From: an uncultured Clostridia bacterium | Lineage (GTDB): Bacteria > Bacillota > Clostridia > TANB77 > CAG-508 | DNA: 64,000 nucleotides | Direction of reading: 5' to 3' | Assembly (NCBI GenBank): GCA_934167965.1 | Contig: CAKPMJ010000005.1 | Location: forward strand, 153,980 to 217,979 | Shown here: piece by piece, positions 47,073-55,036 of the stretch | Position numbering within the stretch: the stretch's first letter is position 1 | How the letters are laid out: each line of letters begins with the position of its first letter | The notes under the pieces: model-generated | What the model saw: only the letters and a program-made list of their open reading frames with translations | Database searches by the model: none | Told to the model about the DNA's origin: nothing | Made by a program: the position numbers and the translations under genes

Positions 47073-47104
47073 CTTTCATAAAATATATAGATATTTATGA
47101 AAGG
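47073..47104 (+). terminator. Hairpin between the sortase gene and the 47116 gene
   Basis: CTTTCATAA(A)ATAT and ATATTTATGAAAG pair around ATAG. It is followed by GGGAGTTTTTTT, so it could end the sortase transcript; its right arm also abuts the GGGGAG ribosome site of the next gene and may limit its translation. Confidence 0.5.
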
Positions 47105-47115
47105 GGAGTTTTTTT

Positions 47116-47796
47116 ATGGCTAGAATATTAGTTTTTAATAATGATACGAACAAGATGGAGGTATATACAAGGGCAGAATCTGATTCAATGCCATACAATA
47201 CAAATAGAACTCTTACTGTAAGAGAATTTAGAGGATCAAGTAAATCAAATATATTGTGGACTACTAAGAGAACAATGCAAAGTTGGAATAGCCAAAGATA
47301 TATATATGGTGCTCCAATACCAGTGGGATTTGCATTTAAGAGACCTTATGAAGGTGGTCATGGAAACCAAAGTCAACACTATGCAGGAGTATCTTTTGAC
47401 GTTGGTCAGACATTAAGTGCTACACAAAGAAATAGGCTATATAATAGTGCTGTAAGTTCAGGAGTATGGGCGTATGTTGAACCAAGGTCATTAACTCCAA
47501 CATGGGTACATTTTGATAAAAGATTTGGGACTCCTGCTTGTTCTTCTGGTGGATTTCCTACATTAAGAAGAGGAAGCATAAGTAATTATGTATGTATATT
47601 GCAAGATGATTTAAACACTTTAGGATATCCTACGGGTGGATTAGATGGAATATTTGGTAAGCAAACAGATACAGCTGTTAGGAATTATCAAAGAAAACTA
47701 GGGATTACAGTAGATGGAATAGTTGGATGTAATACATGGAGGTCTTTGCAAGAAGCGGTAGTCGGAACAGGTGCAACTAGTACAACAATAAATTAA
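47116..47796 (+). CDS. Peptidase M15-like plus peptidoglycan-binding domain protein
   Basis: 226 residues, no signal peptide. The N-terminal part (about 1-140) holds SQHYAGVSFDVG, matching the SxHxxGxxxD zinc motif of M15 D,D-peptidases, and WVHFD supplying the third His. A type 1 peptidoglycan-binding domain follows (about 155-215, LRRGSISNYVCILQDDLN, LDGIFGKQTDTAVRNYQRK, TVDGIVGCNTW). Clostridia have proteins of this layout that lack a signal, which fits a sporulation or spore-surface role; that is inferred. Ribosome site GGGGAG, 7 bp from the ATG. Confidence 0.85.
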   Translation: MARILVFNNDTNKMEVYTRAESDSMPYNTNRTLTVREFRGSSKSNILWTTKRTMQSWNSQRYIYGAPIPVGFAFKRPYEGGHGNQSQHYAGVSFDVGQTLSATQRNRLYNSAVSSGVWAYVEPRSLTPTWVHFDKRFGTPACSSGGFPTLRRGSISNYVCILQDDLNTLGYPTGGLDGIFGKQTDTAVRNYQRKLGITVDGIVGCNTWRSLQEAVVGTGATSTTIN

Positions 47797-47824
47797 GAGT
47801 TCAATTTTGGCATTGAACTCTTAA
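47793..47824 (+). terminator. Hairpin after the M15-like gene
   Basis: Perfect 12-bp stem TTAAGAGTTCAA / TTGAACTCTTAA with an 8-nt loop, starting at the stop codon. The plus-strand tail is A-rich rather than T-rich, so it may be a weak terminator or an mRNA 3' end stabiliser. Confidence 0.55.
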
Positions 47825-47835
47825 AAAATTATATA

Positions 47836-47863
47836 TTGATTTTTAGACAAGATATGCTATAAT
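47836..47863 (+). promoter_or_regulatory. Promoter of the phosphatase gene
   Basis: TTGATT (47836-47841), 16-bp spacer, TATAAT (47858-47863). Confidence 0.7.
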
Positions 47864-47893
47864 ATGACTATATAGAATAATAGGAGATTTAAT

Positions 47894-48430
47894 ATGAATT
47901 TATATGTAATTAGACATGGACGAACAGATGACAATGATAAGGGAATTTTTAATGGATTATATGATGAAGATATAAATGAAACAGGAATAGGACAAGCAAA
48001 AGCTGCAAGCAGAGAGGTGGCACGTTTAGATATAGACTTAATAATTTGTTCACCATTATTAAGGACAAGGCATACTATGGAACTAATAAATGTTAATAAT
48101 ATTCCAGTAATATATGATGAGTTATTAGTTGAAAGAGATTATGGAGAATTAACTGGTAAGTCAGTAGAATTGACCAAAGGACATAATATGTGGGAATATA
48201 ATAAAAGCGTTGATTTTGAAGGACTAGAACAAGCAAAAGATATTATAAACAGAGGGAAAAGGTGCCTAGATAATATAAAAAATAAATATCCAGATAAAAA
48301 TATATTAATAGTAACACATAATGGAATGGCTAGAGCAATTTATGTATATTTTTATGGTATTCCAGAGGATGGAAATTTATATAATTGTGGAAGGCAAGAT
48401 AATTGCGAAATAAGAAAATATGAATGGTAA
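47894..48430 (+). CDS. Histidine phosphatase family protein (phosphoglycerate mutase-like)
   Basis: 178 residues. The RHG motif is at the N-terminus (YVIRHGRTDDN, phospho-accepting His), with the supporting Arg in CSPLLRTRHT, the acid in ERDYGELTG and the second catalytic His in IVTHNGMARAI. Substrates of this broad family include sugar phosphates, cobalamin intermediates and nucleotides; nothing here selects one. The YwaF-like gene starts 9 bp later, so the two are co-transcribed. Confidence 0.9.
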   Translation: MNLYVIRHGRTDDNDKGIFNGLYDEDINETGIGQAKAASREVARLDIDLIICSPLLRTRHTMELINVNNIPVIYDELLVERDYGELTGKSVELTKGHNMWEYNKSVDFEGLEQAKDIINRGKRCLDNIKNKYPDKNILIVTHNGMARAIYVYFYGIPEDGNLYNCGRQDNCEIRKYEW

Positions 48431-48439
48431 AGGAGAATA

Positions 48440-49183
48440 ATGATGTTTTTTGCAAGACCGGGCACATATAAGCCTTGTGGAATATATACAATAGGGCATT
48501 TTGCTCTATTGGCAATTGTTACACTTGGAGTAATTATAGCTTTAAAATATACAAAAAATAAAAGTAGCGAAGAAGTAAAAAAAATAATTAGAAGAATAAC
48601 GGTTTTTCTTTGGATATTAGAAATAATAAAAATAATTTTTAATATGATAATAGGAAATGTTAGCAATCCAAATACATATATACCATTATATTTTTGTAGT
48701 ATAATATTATATGCAGGAATACTTAGTGGATTTTGTAAAGGAAGATTAAAACATACAGGTGATGTTTTTCTATCAACAGGGGGATTAATTGCAGGTATAG
48801 TATTTTTACTATATCCAAGTACATCTTTACCTACATATCCAATATTTCATTATATAAGTATACAAAGTATGATATTACATGGATCAATGGTATATTTAGG
48901 AATATTATTAAATGTAACACATTATATTGAATTAGAAAAAAAGGACATAAACTATTATGCCATATTGATTTTAATAATAAGCGTTTTAGCATATATAATA
49001 AACAATATCTTTGACAGTAATTTAATGTTTATTTCAAAAGATTTTCCAGGTACACCTATATCATTAATATATCACGCATCAAGAGAATTGTTTACAACGG
49101 TAATGGTTGTTGGTCAAGCAACAGCACCTTTTTATGTAGTATATGGAATAAGGAAATTAATAAGTAAAAAAGAAGAAAAGTAG
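48440..49183 (+). CDS. YwaF/TIGR02206-like integral membrane protein
   Basis: 247 residues with about seven membrane helices. FARPGTYKPCGIYTIGHFALL at the start, YIPLYFCSIILYAGI and the His in QSMILHGSMVYLG agree with the YwaF (TIGR02206, TMEM164-like) family, whose substrate is not known to me. Two adjacent ATG codons at 48440 and 48443 follow AAGGAG; either could start. It ends 8 bp before the convergent 49191 gene. Confidence 0.82.
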   Translation: MMFFARPGTYKPCGIYTIGHFALLAIVTLGVIIALKYTKNKSSEEVKKIIRRITVFLWILEIIKIIFNMIIGNVSNPNTYIPLYFCSIILYAGILSGFCKGRLKHTGDVFLSTGGLIAGIVFLLYPSTSLPTYPIFHYISIQSMILHGSMVYLGILLNVTHYIELEKKDINYYAILILIISVLAYIINNIFDSNLMFISKDFPGTPISLIYHASRELFTTVMVVGQATAPFYVVYGIRKLISKKEEK

Positions 49184-49190
49184 TATTTTA

Positions 49191-50246
49191 CTATTTTTCT
49201 TCTTTTAAATTTTTATTATTAAATAATATGTTTTTGATTTTTATAAAAATATTAAATTTATGTTTATTGGAAATGGCAGTTTCAATTCCACCATTTTCTA
49301 AGACATTACTTTTATGTTCAAGTTTATTCATTGTTTCAATATAGTAATTTTCGAAAAATACATAATCATTGGTAGTTCCTATAATATTTTTAAATTTATC
49401 TAATCTTCTTCTAAATATATCTAAATCTTCTAAATTAAAAATATTATTAAATTCATAATTAAACATATTTTCTATTATTAGATTTTGGACTTTTATAAAA
49501 GTATCGGAAATATTATCTTTATAAGCATTTAATTTTTCTGTTAAATCTGTAAATTTAGAGTCACCATCATCTAATAAAGAAATTTTATTATTAAGTTTTA
49601 TAATTTTTTCTTCTAATCTTAAAATTGTGTTAAACCCTGACTCTATTGCTTTATATATTTTAGGTGAAGTTTGCTTAATTAATAAGTTTTTAAAATCATC
49701 ATTAGAAAATAATGTACTTTTACACATAATTTCTTCACCAGTAAAATATATTAATTGATTTAAAAGTGCGCATTCTAATGGATAATATGATGGACTTGGT
49801 GTACGCATTGTAATTCCATAGTACATTTCAATATCTGGTGTGATACCAATTAACTTTGCAGATATATATTGAACAGCTGCTTCATTTAGACCAGTACCTG
49901 TAAGTCCCATTCTTATTAATTTATTTCCTTGTTTCACTTCCTGGAAATAATGTAAACACTCATGAATAGCAAATTCCTCTAAATCTTCATCAGCAATATG
50001 TTCATTGAAGTAAATGGATGTATTTTTATGAAAATAGCTAGCCTCAGCCATACCTTCACGCATTTTAGCTTTATACATATTCAATTTTAAAAACTTAGTA
50101 ATTATACTATCTTCATCTAGATAGAAATTTGGGAATGCAGTAACTAATTTATGTGATATATTCTTGATTATAGGTATAGTTACTGATTTATCTAATTCGT
50201 ATATTGGTTCAATTCCTTCTCTTTTTAAATCGTTTTTTATACTCAT
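49191..50246 (-). CDS. Putative HExxH zinc metalloprotein of unknown family
   Basis: 351 residues, no signal peptide. HECLH lies at residues 95-99 after the acidic stretch DEDLEEFA, and NEAAVQYIS puts Glu122 23 residues after the second His, the gluzincin-like arrangement of three zinc ligands. The remainder is helical with a coiled-coil-like middle (IIKLNNKISLLDDG ... LTEKLNAYKD) and a basic, hydrophobic C-terminal tail. I recognise no named family. AGAGGAGT precedes the ATG. asd lies upstream on the same strand with an 18-bp gap, so they may share the asd promoter. Confidence 0.75.
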   Translation of the reverse strand: MSIKNDLKREGIEPIYELDKSVTIPIIKNISHKLVTAFPNFYLDEDSIITKFLKLNMYKAKMREGMAEASYFHKNTSIYFNEHIADEDLEEFAIHECLHYFQEVKQGNKLIRMGLTGTGLNEAAVQYISAKLIGITPDIEMYYGITMRTPSPSYYPLECALLNQLIYFTGEEIMCKSTLFSNDDFKNLLIKQTSPKIYKAIESGFNTILRLEEKIIKLNNKISLLDDGDSKFTDLTEKLNAYKDNISDTFIKVQNLIIENMFNYEFNNIFNLEDLDIFRRRLDKFKNIIGTTNDYVFFENYYIETMNKLEHKSNVLENGGIETAISNKHKFNIFIKIKNILFNNKNLKEEK

Positions 50247-50264
50247 TGGTACTCCTCTTATTTT

Positions 50265-51251
50265 CTAGATTAATTTTTCTAATATTTGAATTGCATTAGA
50301 TGCTGCACCTTTTCTAATATTATCTGCTACAACCCATAGGTTTAGAGTATTTGGTTGGCTGAAATCTCTTCTTATTCTACCAACATATACTTCATCATGA
50401 CCATTTGCAACAGTTGCCAAAGGGTAAATATCATTTTGAACATCATCATATACAATAATTCCTGGTGCATTTTTTAAAGTGTTTATAACATCATCTAGCT
50501 CAAAGTCGTTTTCGAATTCAATGTTTATTGATTCACCATGGCAGTTTTCTACTGGTACTCTGACTGCAGTAGCAGTAACAGCAAGATCAGGTTTATTTAA
50601 AATTTTTCTAGTTTCATTCACCATTTTTAATTCCTCTTTGGTATATCCATTTTCAGTAAATACATCTATATGAGGTAAGCAATTATTATATATTGGATGT
50701 GCAAATTTCTTTAAATCATTTCCTGTTGATTTGTTTTTTAAATCTTCTAAACCTAAAATCCCAGCACCTGAAACTGCTTGATAAGTTGAATAAACAACTC
50801 TTTTAATTTTATATTTGTCATCTAATGGTTTTAATGCCACTACTGCTTGTATTGTTGAACAATTAGGGTTAGCAATAATACCTTTATTTGATTTTATATC
50901 ATTTGGATTAACCTCTGGAACAACTAATGGAACATCTTTGTCCATTCTAAAAGCACTACTATTATCAATTACTATACAGCCTTTTTGTGCTGCTATTGGT
51001 GCAAAATGTTTTGCTGTTTCTCCACCGGCAGAAAAGATTGCAAAGTCAAATCCTTCATCAAATGAATTATCAGTTAATTCTTCTGCTATATAGGTTTTTC
51101 CTAAAAATTTTATTTCCGTTCCAGCAGATTTTTTGGAACAAAATAATTTATATTCAAAATTCGGTAAATTTTTTTCTTCTAATACTGTTAGAGCAGTTCT
51201 ACCTACTAAACCAGTTGCTCCAACTATTGCTAATTTGTAATTTTTATTCAA
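50265..51251 (-). CDS. asd: Aspartate-semialdehyde dehydrogenase
   Basis: Reduces aspartyl phosphate to the semialdehyde that feeds lysine, DAP, threonine and methionine synthesis. Start taken as the TTG at 51251 because AGAGGTGG lies 8 bp upstream; this gives 328 residues. Rossmann motif KLAIVGATGLVGRT, catalytic Cys in IANPNCSTIQ, QAVSGAG, and substrate Arg/His in RVPVENCHGESINIEF are visible. With dapA (56249) and dapB (59731) three steps of the DAP branch are in this window, but not in one operon. Confidence 0.95.
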   Translation of the reverse strand: MNKNYKLAIVGATGLVGRTALTVLEEKNLPNFEYKLFCSKKSAGTEIKFLGKTYIAEELTDNSFDEGFDFAIFSAGGETAKHFAPIAAQKGCIVIDNSSAFRMDKDVPLVVPEVNPNDIKSNKGIIANPNCSTIQAVVALKPLDDKYKIKRVVYSTYQAVSGAGILGLEDLKNKSTGNDLKKFAHPIYNNCLPHIDVFTENGYTKEELKMVNETRKILNKPDLAVTATAVRVPVENCHGESINIEFENDFELDDVINTLKNAPGIIVYDDVQNDIYPLATVANGHDEVYVGRIRRDFSQPNTLNLWVVADNIRKGAASNAIQILEKLI

Positions 51252-51275
51252 TGTAAACCACCTCTTTATGAGAAT

Positions 51276-51305
51276 ATTATATGACAAAATTAATTAATTT
51301 GTCAA
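51276..51305 (-). promoter_or_regulatory. Promoter of asd
   Basis: On the minus strand TTGACA (51305-51300), 18-bp spacer, TATAAT (51281-51276), about 25 bp before the start codon. Confidence 0.75.
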
Positions 51306-51348
51306 TTGAAATTATATAAATCTGTTTACAAGAAACTTATAGAAATTT

Positions 51349-51383
51349 AAAAATGTATCTTCATAGTGAGGATACATTTTTTT
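51349..51383. terminator. Orphan terminator hairpin between divergent genes
   Basis: AAAAATGTATC and GATACATTTTT (11-bp perfect stem, 11-nt loop) followed by further T. It lies upstream of both the asd promoter (minus) and the toxin-antitoxin genes (plus), with no visible gene to terminate on either strand. Confidence 0.7.
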
Positions 51384-51464
51384 ATAAAAAGTTTAAAATT
51401 ACTGGAAAAATAAACAAATTTGTGGTATACTAATAATATATTTTTTAGAGAGGTTGGGATTAAA

Positions 51465-51716
51465 ATGCAAAGAGAAATAACAGTGGAAGAAATTGAAACA
51501 ACAATAAATAGTTATACAAATATTGAAGAACCAATAATAGTGAAGAGAGAAAATAAAGATGACTTAATAATTATAAGTATGGAAGAGTACAAAAAAAAAT
51601 TATACCTAGCAGATTTAGATAAAAAATTATTAGAGGGCGAAGAAGATATAATAAATGGAGAAGTTTATGATGCTAGAGAAGTACTAATGGAGTTGAGAGA
51701 AAAATATGGGTATTAA
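51465..51716 (+). CDS. Antitoxin, Phd/YefM-like
   Basis: 83 residues from the ATG at 51465, preceded by GAGGTTGGG; the longer reading to 51420 has no ribosome site. The pattern EEPIIVKRENKDDLIIISMEEYKKKLYLADL is the Phd/YefM antitoxin core (DNA-binding N-terminus, toxin-wrapping C-terminus with DAREVLMELREKYG). It overlaps the toxin gene by 11 bp, and pairs of this type usually repress their own promoter. Confidence 0.85.
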   Translation: MQREITVEEIETTINSYTNIEEPIIVKRENKDDLIIISMEEYKKKLYLADLDKKLLEGEEDIINGEVYDAREVLMELREKYGY

Positions 51717-52023
51717 TTATAAAGTAGTATTAACGGCTAAAGCCAGGGATGAAATAGAAGAGATTTATAATTATATTTCAAAATCATTAATGGCGGAAAA
51801 AGCAGCTAATAATTTGATGAGCAAAATACATAACAATATTTTGATGTTAGAAGAGATGCCTAAATCATGTAGTGTAATAGAACAATATAAAGATAGGAAA
51901 TATGAATATAGAAAATTAATAATAAATAATTACGTTGCTATATATCGCATTGATGAAGAAAACAAAGTGGTTTATATTATCAGAATTGTTTATGGCGGAA
52001 GAAATTATTTAAATGAAATATAA
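51706..52023 (+). CDS. Toxin of the RelE/ParE family
   Basis: 105 residues. The beginning YKVVLTAKARDEIEEIYNYIS and the end NNYVAIYRIDEENKVVYIIRIVYGGRNYLNEI match the ParE/RelE fold. Whether it cleaves mRNA on the ribosome or poisons gyrase cannot be read from motifs. Its ATG lies inside the antitoxin gene. obgE begins 14 bp downstream, so readthrough from the toxin-antitoxin promoter into obgE is possible. Confidence 0.88.
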   Translation: MGINYKVVLTAKARDEIEEIYNYISKSLMAEKAANNLMSKIHNNILMLEEMPKSCSVIEQYKDRKYEYRKLIINNYVAIYRIDEENKVVYIIRIVYGGRNYLNEI

Positions 52024-52037
52024 AAAAGGAGAAAGTA

Positions 52038-53312
52038 ATGTTTACAGATTATACAAAAATAATAATAAAAGCTGGAGATGGCGGAAATGGAGCCATATCA
52101 TTTAGAAGAGAAAAATATGTAGCTGCTGGGGGACCAGACGGAGGAGACGGTGGAAGAGGCGGAAATGTATATTTCAAAGTTGATAAAGACAAAAATACAC
52201 TAATAGATTTTAGATATAATAAAAAATATAAAGCCCAAAATGGAGAAAATGGAAGTGGAGCAAAATGTAATGGTAAATATGGAGAAAGCATTTATATAGG
52301 AGTTCCAATAGGTACTGTTATAAAAGATGCCGAAACAGGAAAAATAGTTGCTGACTTATCAGAACCAGAGCAAGTAGAACTTGTCTTAAAAGGTGGACAA
52401 GGAGGAAAAGGAAATACTCATTTTGCAACAGCAACAAGGCAAGCACCAAGATTTGCTCAAGATGGAGAAAAAGGAGAAGAAAAAGAAGTAATTCTGGAAT
52501 TAAAATTACTTGCTGATGTAGGATTATTAGGTTTCCCAAATGTGGGAAAATCTACATTTTTAAGTACAGTAACAGATGCTAAACCTAAAATTGCAAATTA
52601 TGAGTTTACAACTTTAGAACCAAATCTTGGAGTAGTAAAATCTAAAAATGGAGAAAGTTTTGTAATAGCAGATATACCAGGAATAATAGAAGGTGCAAGT
52701 GAAGGTGTAGGACTAGGACTTAAATTTTTAAGACATATAGAAAGAACACGTTTATTATTACATTTAATTGATGTATCTGGGGCATCTGGTAGAGATCCGA
52801 TAGAAGACTTTAATACTATAAATAAAGAATTAGAACAATATAGTGAAAAATTAGCTAAAAGAAAGCAAATTATTGTTGCAAGTAGAGCAGATATTATTCA
52901 AGATGAAGAATTATATAACAGATTAAAAGACTTGGCAAAAGAAAAAAATATGGAAATATTTAAAATTTCAAGTGTAACAGGTGAAGGAGTGAAGGAATTA
53001 TTAGACTTTGTTACTGAAACATTAAAAACACTACCAAAAGAAAATATATTTGAGGAAGAAGAAAGAGTTGTATATACACTTGAAGAAGAAAAAGACAAAT
53101 TTGAAATAGAAAAAATAAAAGGTGAATTTGTAGTTACAGGAAAAGCTGTAGAGAGAGTTATGGGAAGAGTAAATATTAATGACAATGAATCAATGTATTA
53201 TTTCCACAAATGTTTAGTGAATTTAGGAGTTGATGCTAAACTTAAAGAAATGGGAATAAAAGAAGGAGATATAGTTAATATTTTGGATTACAAATTTGAA
53301 TGGTATGAATAA
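52038..53312 (+). CDS. obgE: Obg family GTPase ObgE/CgtA
   Basis: Essential GTPase of 50S assembly and stress signalling. The 424 residues contain the Gly-rich Obg fold (about 1-158: AGDGGNGAISFRREKY, GGPDGGDGGRGGNVYF), the G domain (GFPNVGKSTFLS, IADIPGIIEGASEGVGLG) and a C-terminal OCT domain (about 340-424, ERVMGRVNINDNES). AAAGGAG precedes the ATG. A terminator follows before lexA. Confidence 0.97.
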   Translation: MFTDYTKIIIKAGDGGNGAISFRREKYVAAGGPDGGDGGRGGNVYFKVDKDKNTLIDFRYNKKYKAQNGENGSGAKCNGKYGESIYIGVPIGTVIKDAETGKIVADLSEPEQVELVLKGGQGGKGNTHFATATRQAPRFAQDGEKGEEKEVILELKLLADVGLLGFPNVGKSTFLSTVTDAKPKIANYEFTTLEPNLGVVKSKNGESFVIADIPGIIEGASEGVGLGLKFLRHIERTRLLLHLIDVSGASGRDPIEDFNTINKELEQYSEKLAKRKQIIVASRADIIQDEELYNRLKDLAKEKNMEIFKISSVTGEGVKELLDFVTETLKTLPKENIFEEEERVVYTLEEEKDKFEIEKIKGEFVVTGKAVERVMGRVNINDNESMYYFHKCLVNLGVDAKLKEMGIKEGDIVNILDYKFEWYE

Positions 53313-53318
53313 AAAATA

Positions 53319-53357
53319 AAAAAGTCAAATAAAATGCAAAATTTTGTTTGACTTTTT
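53319..53357 (+). terminator. Terminator of obgE
   Basis: AAAAAGTCAAA and TTTGACTTTTT (11-bp stem, 17-nt loop). Confidence 0.85.
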
Positions 53358-53407
53358 AAATTAGTTGTGATATTATATGTACAATAAAATAATGGGAGTG
53401 ATTTTAA

Positions 53408-54082
53408 ATGGTAAAAAGTGTAAGAATGGGAAGAAAGAGAAGAGAAGGACTTAATAAAAGAGAAAAAGCAATTCTAAAATTTATTGAAAAATCAGTAGAA
53501 GAAAAAGGTTATCCACCATCAGTAAGAGAGATAGGAAAAGCTATAGGATTAAAATCAACAGCAACAGTACATGCCTATGTTGCAAGACTTACAGAGCAAG
53601 GATACATATCAAAAGAAAATAATAAAGGAAGAACATTAAAACTATTAAAAGGTGGAAATGGACAACCTATCGAGCAAAATAACAAAAAGGATTTCTATCT
53701 ACAAAAAGAAATGGTAGATGTTCCATTAGTAGGAAAAATAACTGCTGGAGCACCAATATTAGCAGTAGAAAATGTAACAGACACATTTCCTATTCCACTT
53801 GACTTTGTTGGAAATTCAGATAGTTTTATGCTTACTGTCAGAGGAGAAAGTATGATAGAAGCAGGAATACTAGATGGAGATTATATTTTGGTAAGAAAAC
53901 AAAATAATGCAACAAACGGAGAAATAGTAGTTGCATTAATAGAAGATGAAGCAACAGTAAAAACATTTTATAAAGAAAAAGATCATATACGTTTACAACC
54001 AGAAAATTCTACAATGGATCCAATTATAGTTCCAAACTGTGATATACTTGGAAAAGTAATAGGAGTATTTAGAAAAATGTAG
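53408..54082 (+). CDS. lexA: SOS repressor LexA
   Basis: Represses DNA-damage genes until RecA-stimulated self-cleavage. The 224 residues have a winged-helix N-terminus (about 12-80, GYPPSVREIGKAIGLKSTAT), the Ala-Gly cleavage site in KITAGAPI, the catalytic Ser in RGESMIEAGI and the catalytic Lys in EATVKTFYK. GGGAG lies 8 bp before the ATG at 53408; a second ATG at 53426 is possible. I could not find a clear SOS box in the 50 bp upstream, although LexA usually controls itself. The following gene starts 10 bp downstream. Confidence 0.95.
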   Translation: MVKSVRMGRKRREGLNKREKAILKFIEKSVEEKGYPPSVREIGKAIGLKSTATVHAYVARLTEQGYISKENNKGRTLKLLKGGNGQPIEQNNKKDFYLQKEMVDVPLVGKITAGAPILAVENVTDTFPIPLDFVGNSDSFMLTVRGESMIEAGILDGDYILVRKQNNATNGEIVVALIEDEATVKTFYKEKDHIRLQPENSTMDPIIVPNCDILGKVIGVFRKM

Positions 54083-54092
54083 AGAGGTCATA

Positions 54093-55022
54093 ATGGCAAA
54101 GAAAAAGATAAAAATAAAAAGAAAAAATAAAAATACTAAAAAAATATTTTTAGTAATAATAGCAATAATAATTATAATTTTCATAATAAAAAGCAATAAA
54201 AAAGAAGAGATATCTACTAAAACTAGAATTATAATACAAAACCAAGAATGTACAAGTCAATTACAAAATGATTTAATAAAAAATGAAGATGTTATATATA
54301 TGAGTTTAGAGGATATAAAAAATTTAATAGACAATACTATATATCAAGAAAAAGACTTAATAATAACCTCAAGCGATAAAAAAATTGCTACATTAAAAAT
54401 AGATAAAGATAATGTAAAAATAAATGGTTCCAAAATAACTATTAAAGGAAAGCCATACAAAATCGAACAAAAAAAGATATATTTACCTATATCAGAAATG
54501 AAAAATATATATGATATGGACTTTATATATATAGACAAAAGTAACACTGTAACTATAGACTATTACTCAAAAGAACTAAAAAAAGCATACACGAAGAAAA
54601 AAGTTGCAATAAAAAATGAAACTAAAAATAGTAGCAGAACCATACAAAAAGTTAAAAAGGGAGATTGGCTAGTATATATATCAGATGAGAATGGATGGGC
54701 AAAAGTTAGAACTCAAGAAGGAAACATTGGATATGTAAAAATGAAAAAATTGACCAATTTTACTACAGAAAGAGAAAATATGAATACAAATGAAAATTCA
54801 AAAGTGATAGATAAATATCTTAGAAAAGACATTTCAAAAAAAGATATAAGTACATATTCCAAAAGGCAAAAAGTAATAGAATCTATTTTAAATGAGGCAA
54901 TTAATAAAGAATATTTTGGTGTAAAAATAATCTTTAAAGATAATCAAGAAGGAAAAGAAAGATTTGAAATAGAATCAGAGCCTATGCTAAAAGAATGTGG
55001 AATTAAAATTGTTTTTGAATAG
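54093..55022 (+). CDS. Membrane-anchored protein with copper-amine-oxidase-N-like and SH3-like domains
   Basis: 309 residues: a very basic head, one membrane helix (about 17-37), a region (about 65-160) shaped like the copper amine oxidase N-terminal/stalk domain of wall proteins (VYMSLEDIKNLIDN, LPISEMKNIYD), an SH3-like domain (about 165-225, VKKGDWLVYISDENGWAKVRTQEGNIGYV, in parts) and a polar C-terminus without an anchor. Probably extracytoplasmic and wall-associated. It sits between lexA and mltG with 10-14 bp gaps, so it is co-transcribed with them. Confidence 0.78.
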   Translation: MAKKKIKIKRKNKNTKKIFLVIIAIIIIIFIIKSNKKEEISTKTRIIIQNQECTSQLQNDLIKNEDVIYMSLEDIKNLIDNTIYQEKDLIITSSDKKIATLKIDKDNVKINGSKITIKGKPYKIEQKKIYLPISEMKNIYDMDFIYIDKSNTVTIDYYSKELKKAYTKKKVAIKNETKNSSRTIQKVKKGDWLVYISDENGWAKVRTQEGNIGYVKMKKLTNFTTERENMNTNENSKVIDKYLRKDISKKDISTYSKRQKVIESILNEAINKEYFGVKIIFKDNQEGKERFEIESEPMLKECGIKIVFE

Positions 55023-55036
55023 AACGAAAGGAAGAA

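Noticed and set aside
53358..53407. SOS box before lexA
   Set aside because: I looked for GAAC...GTTC-type dyads and found none convincing; autoregulation cannot be claimed.
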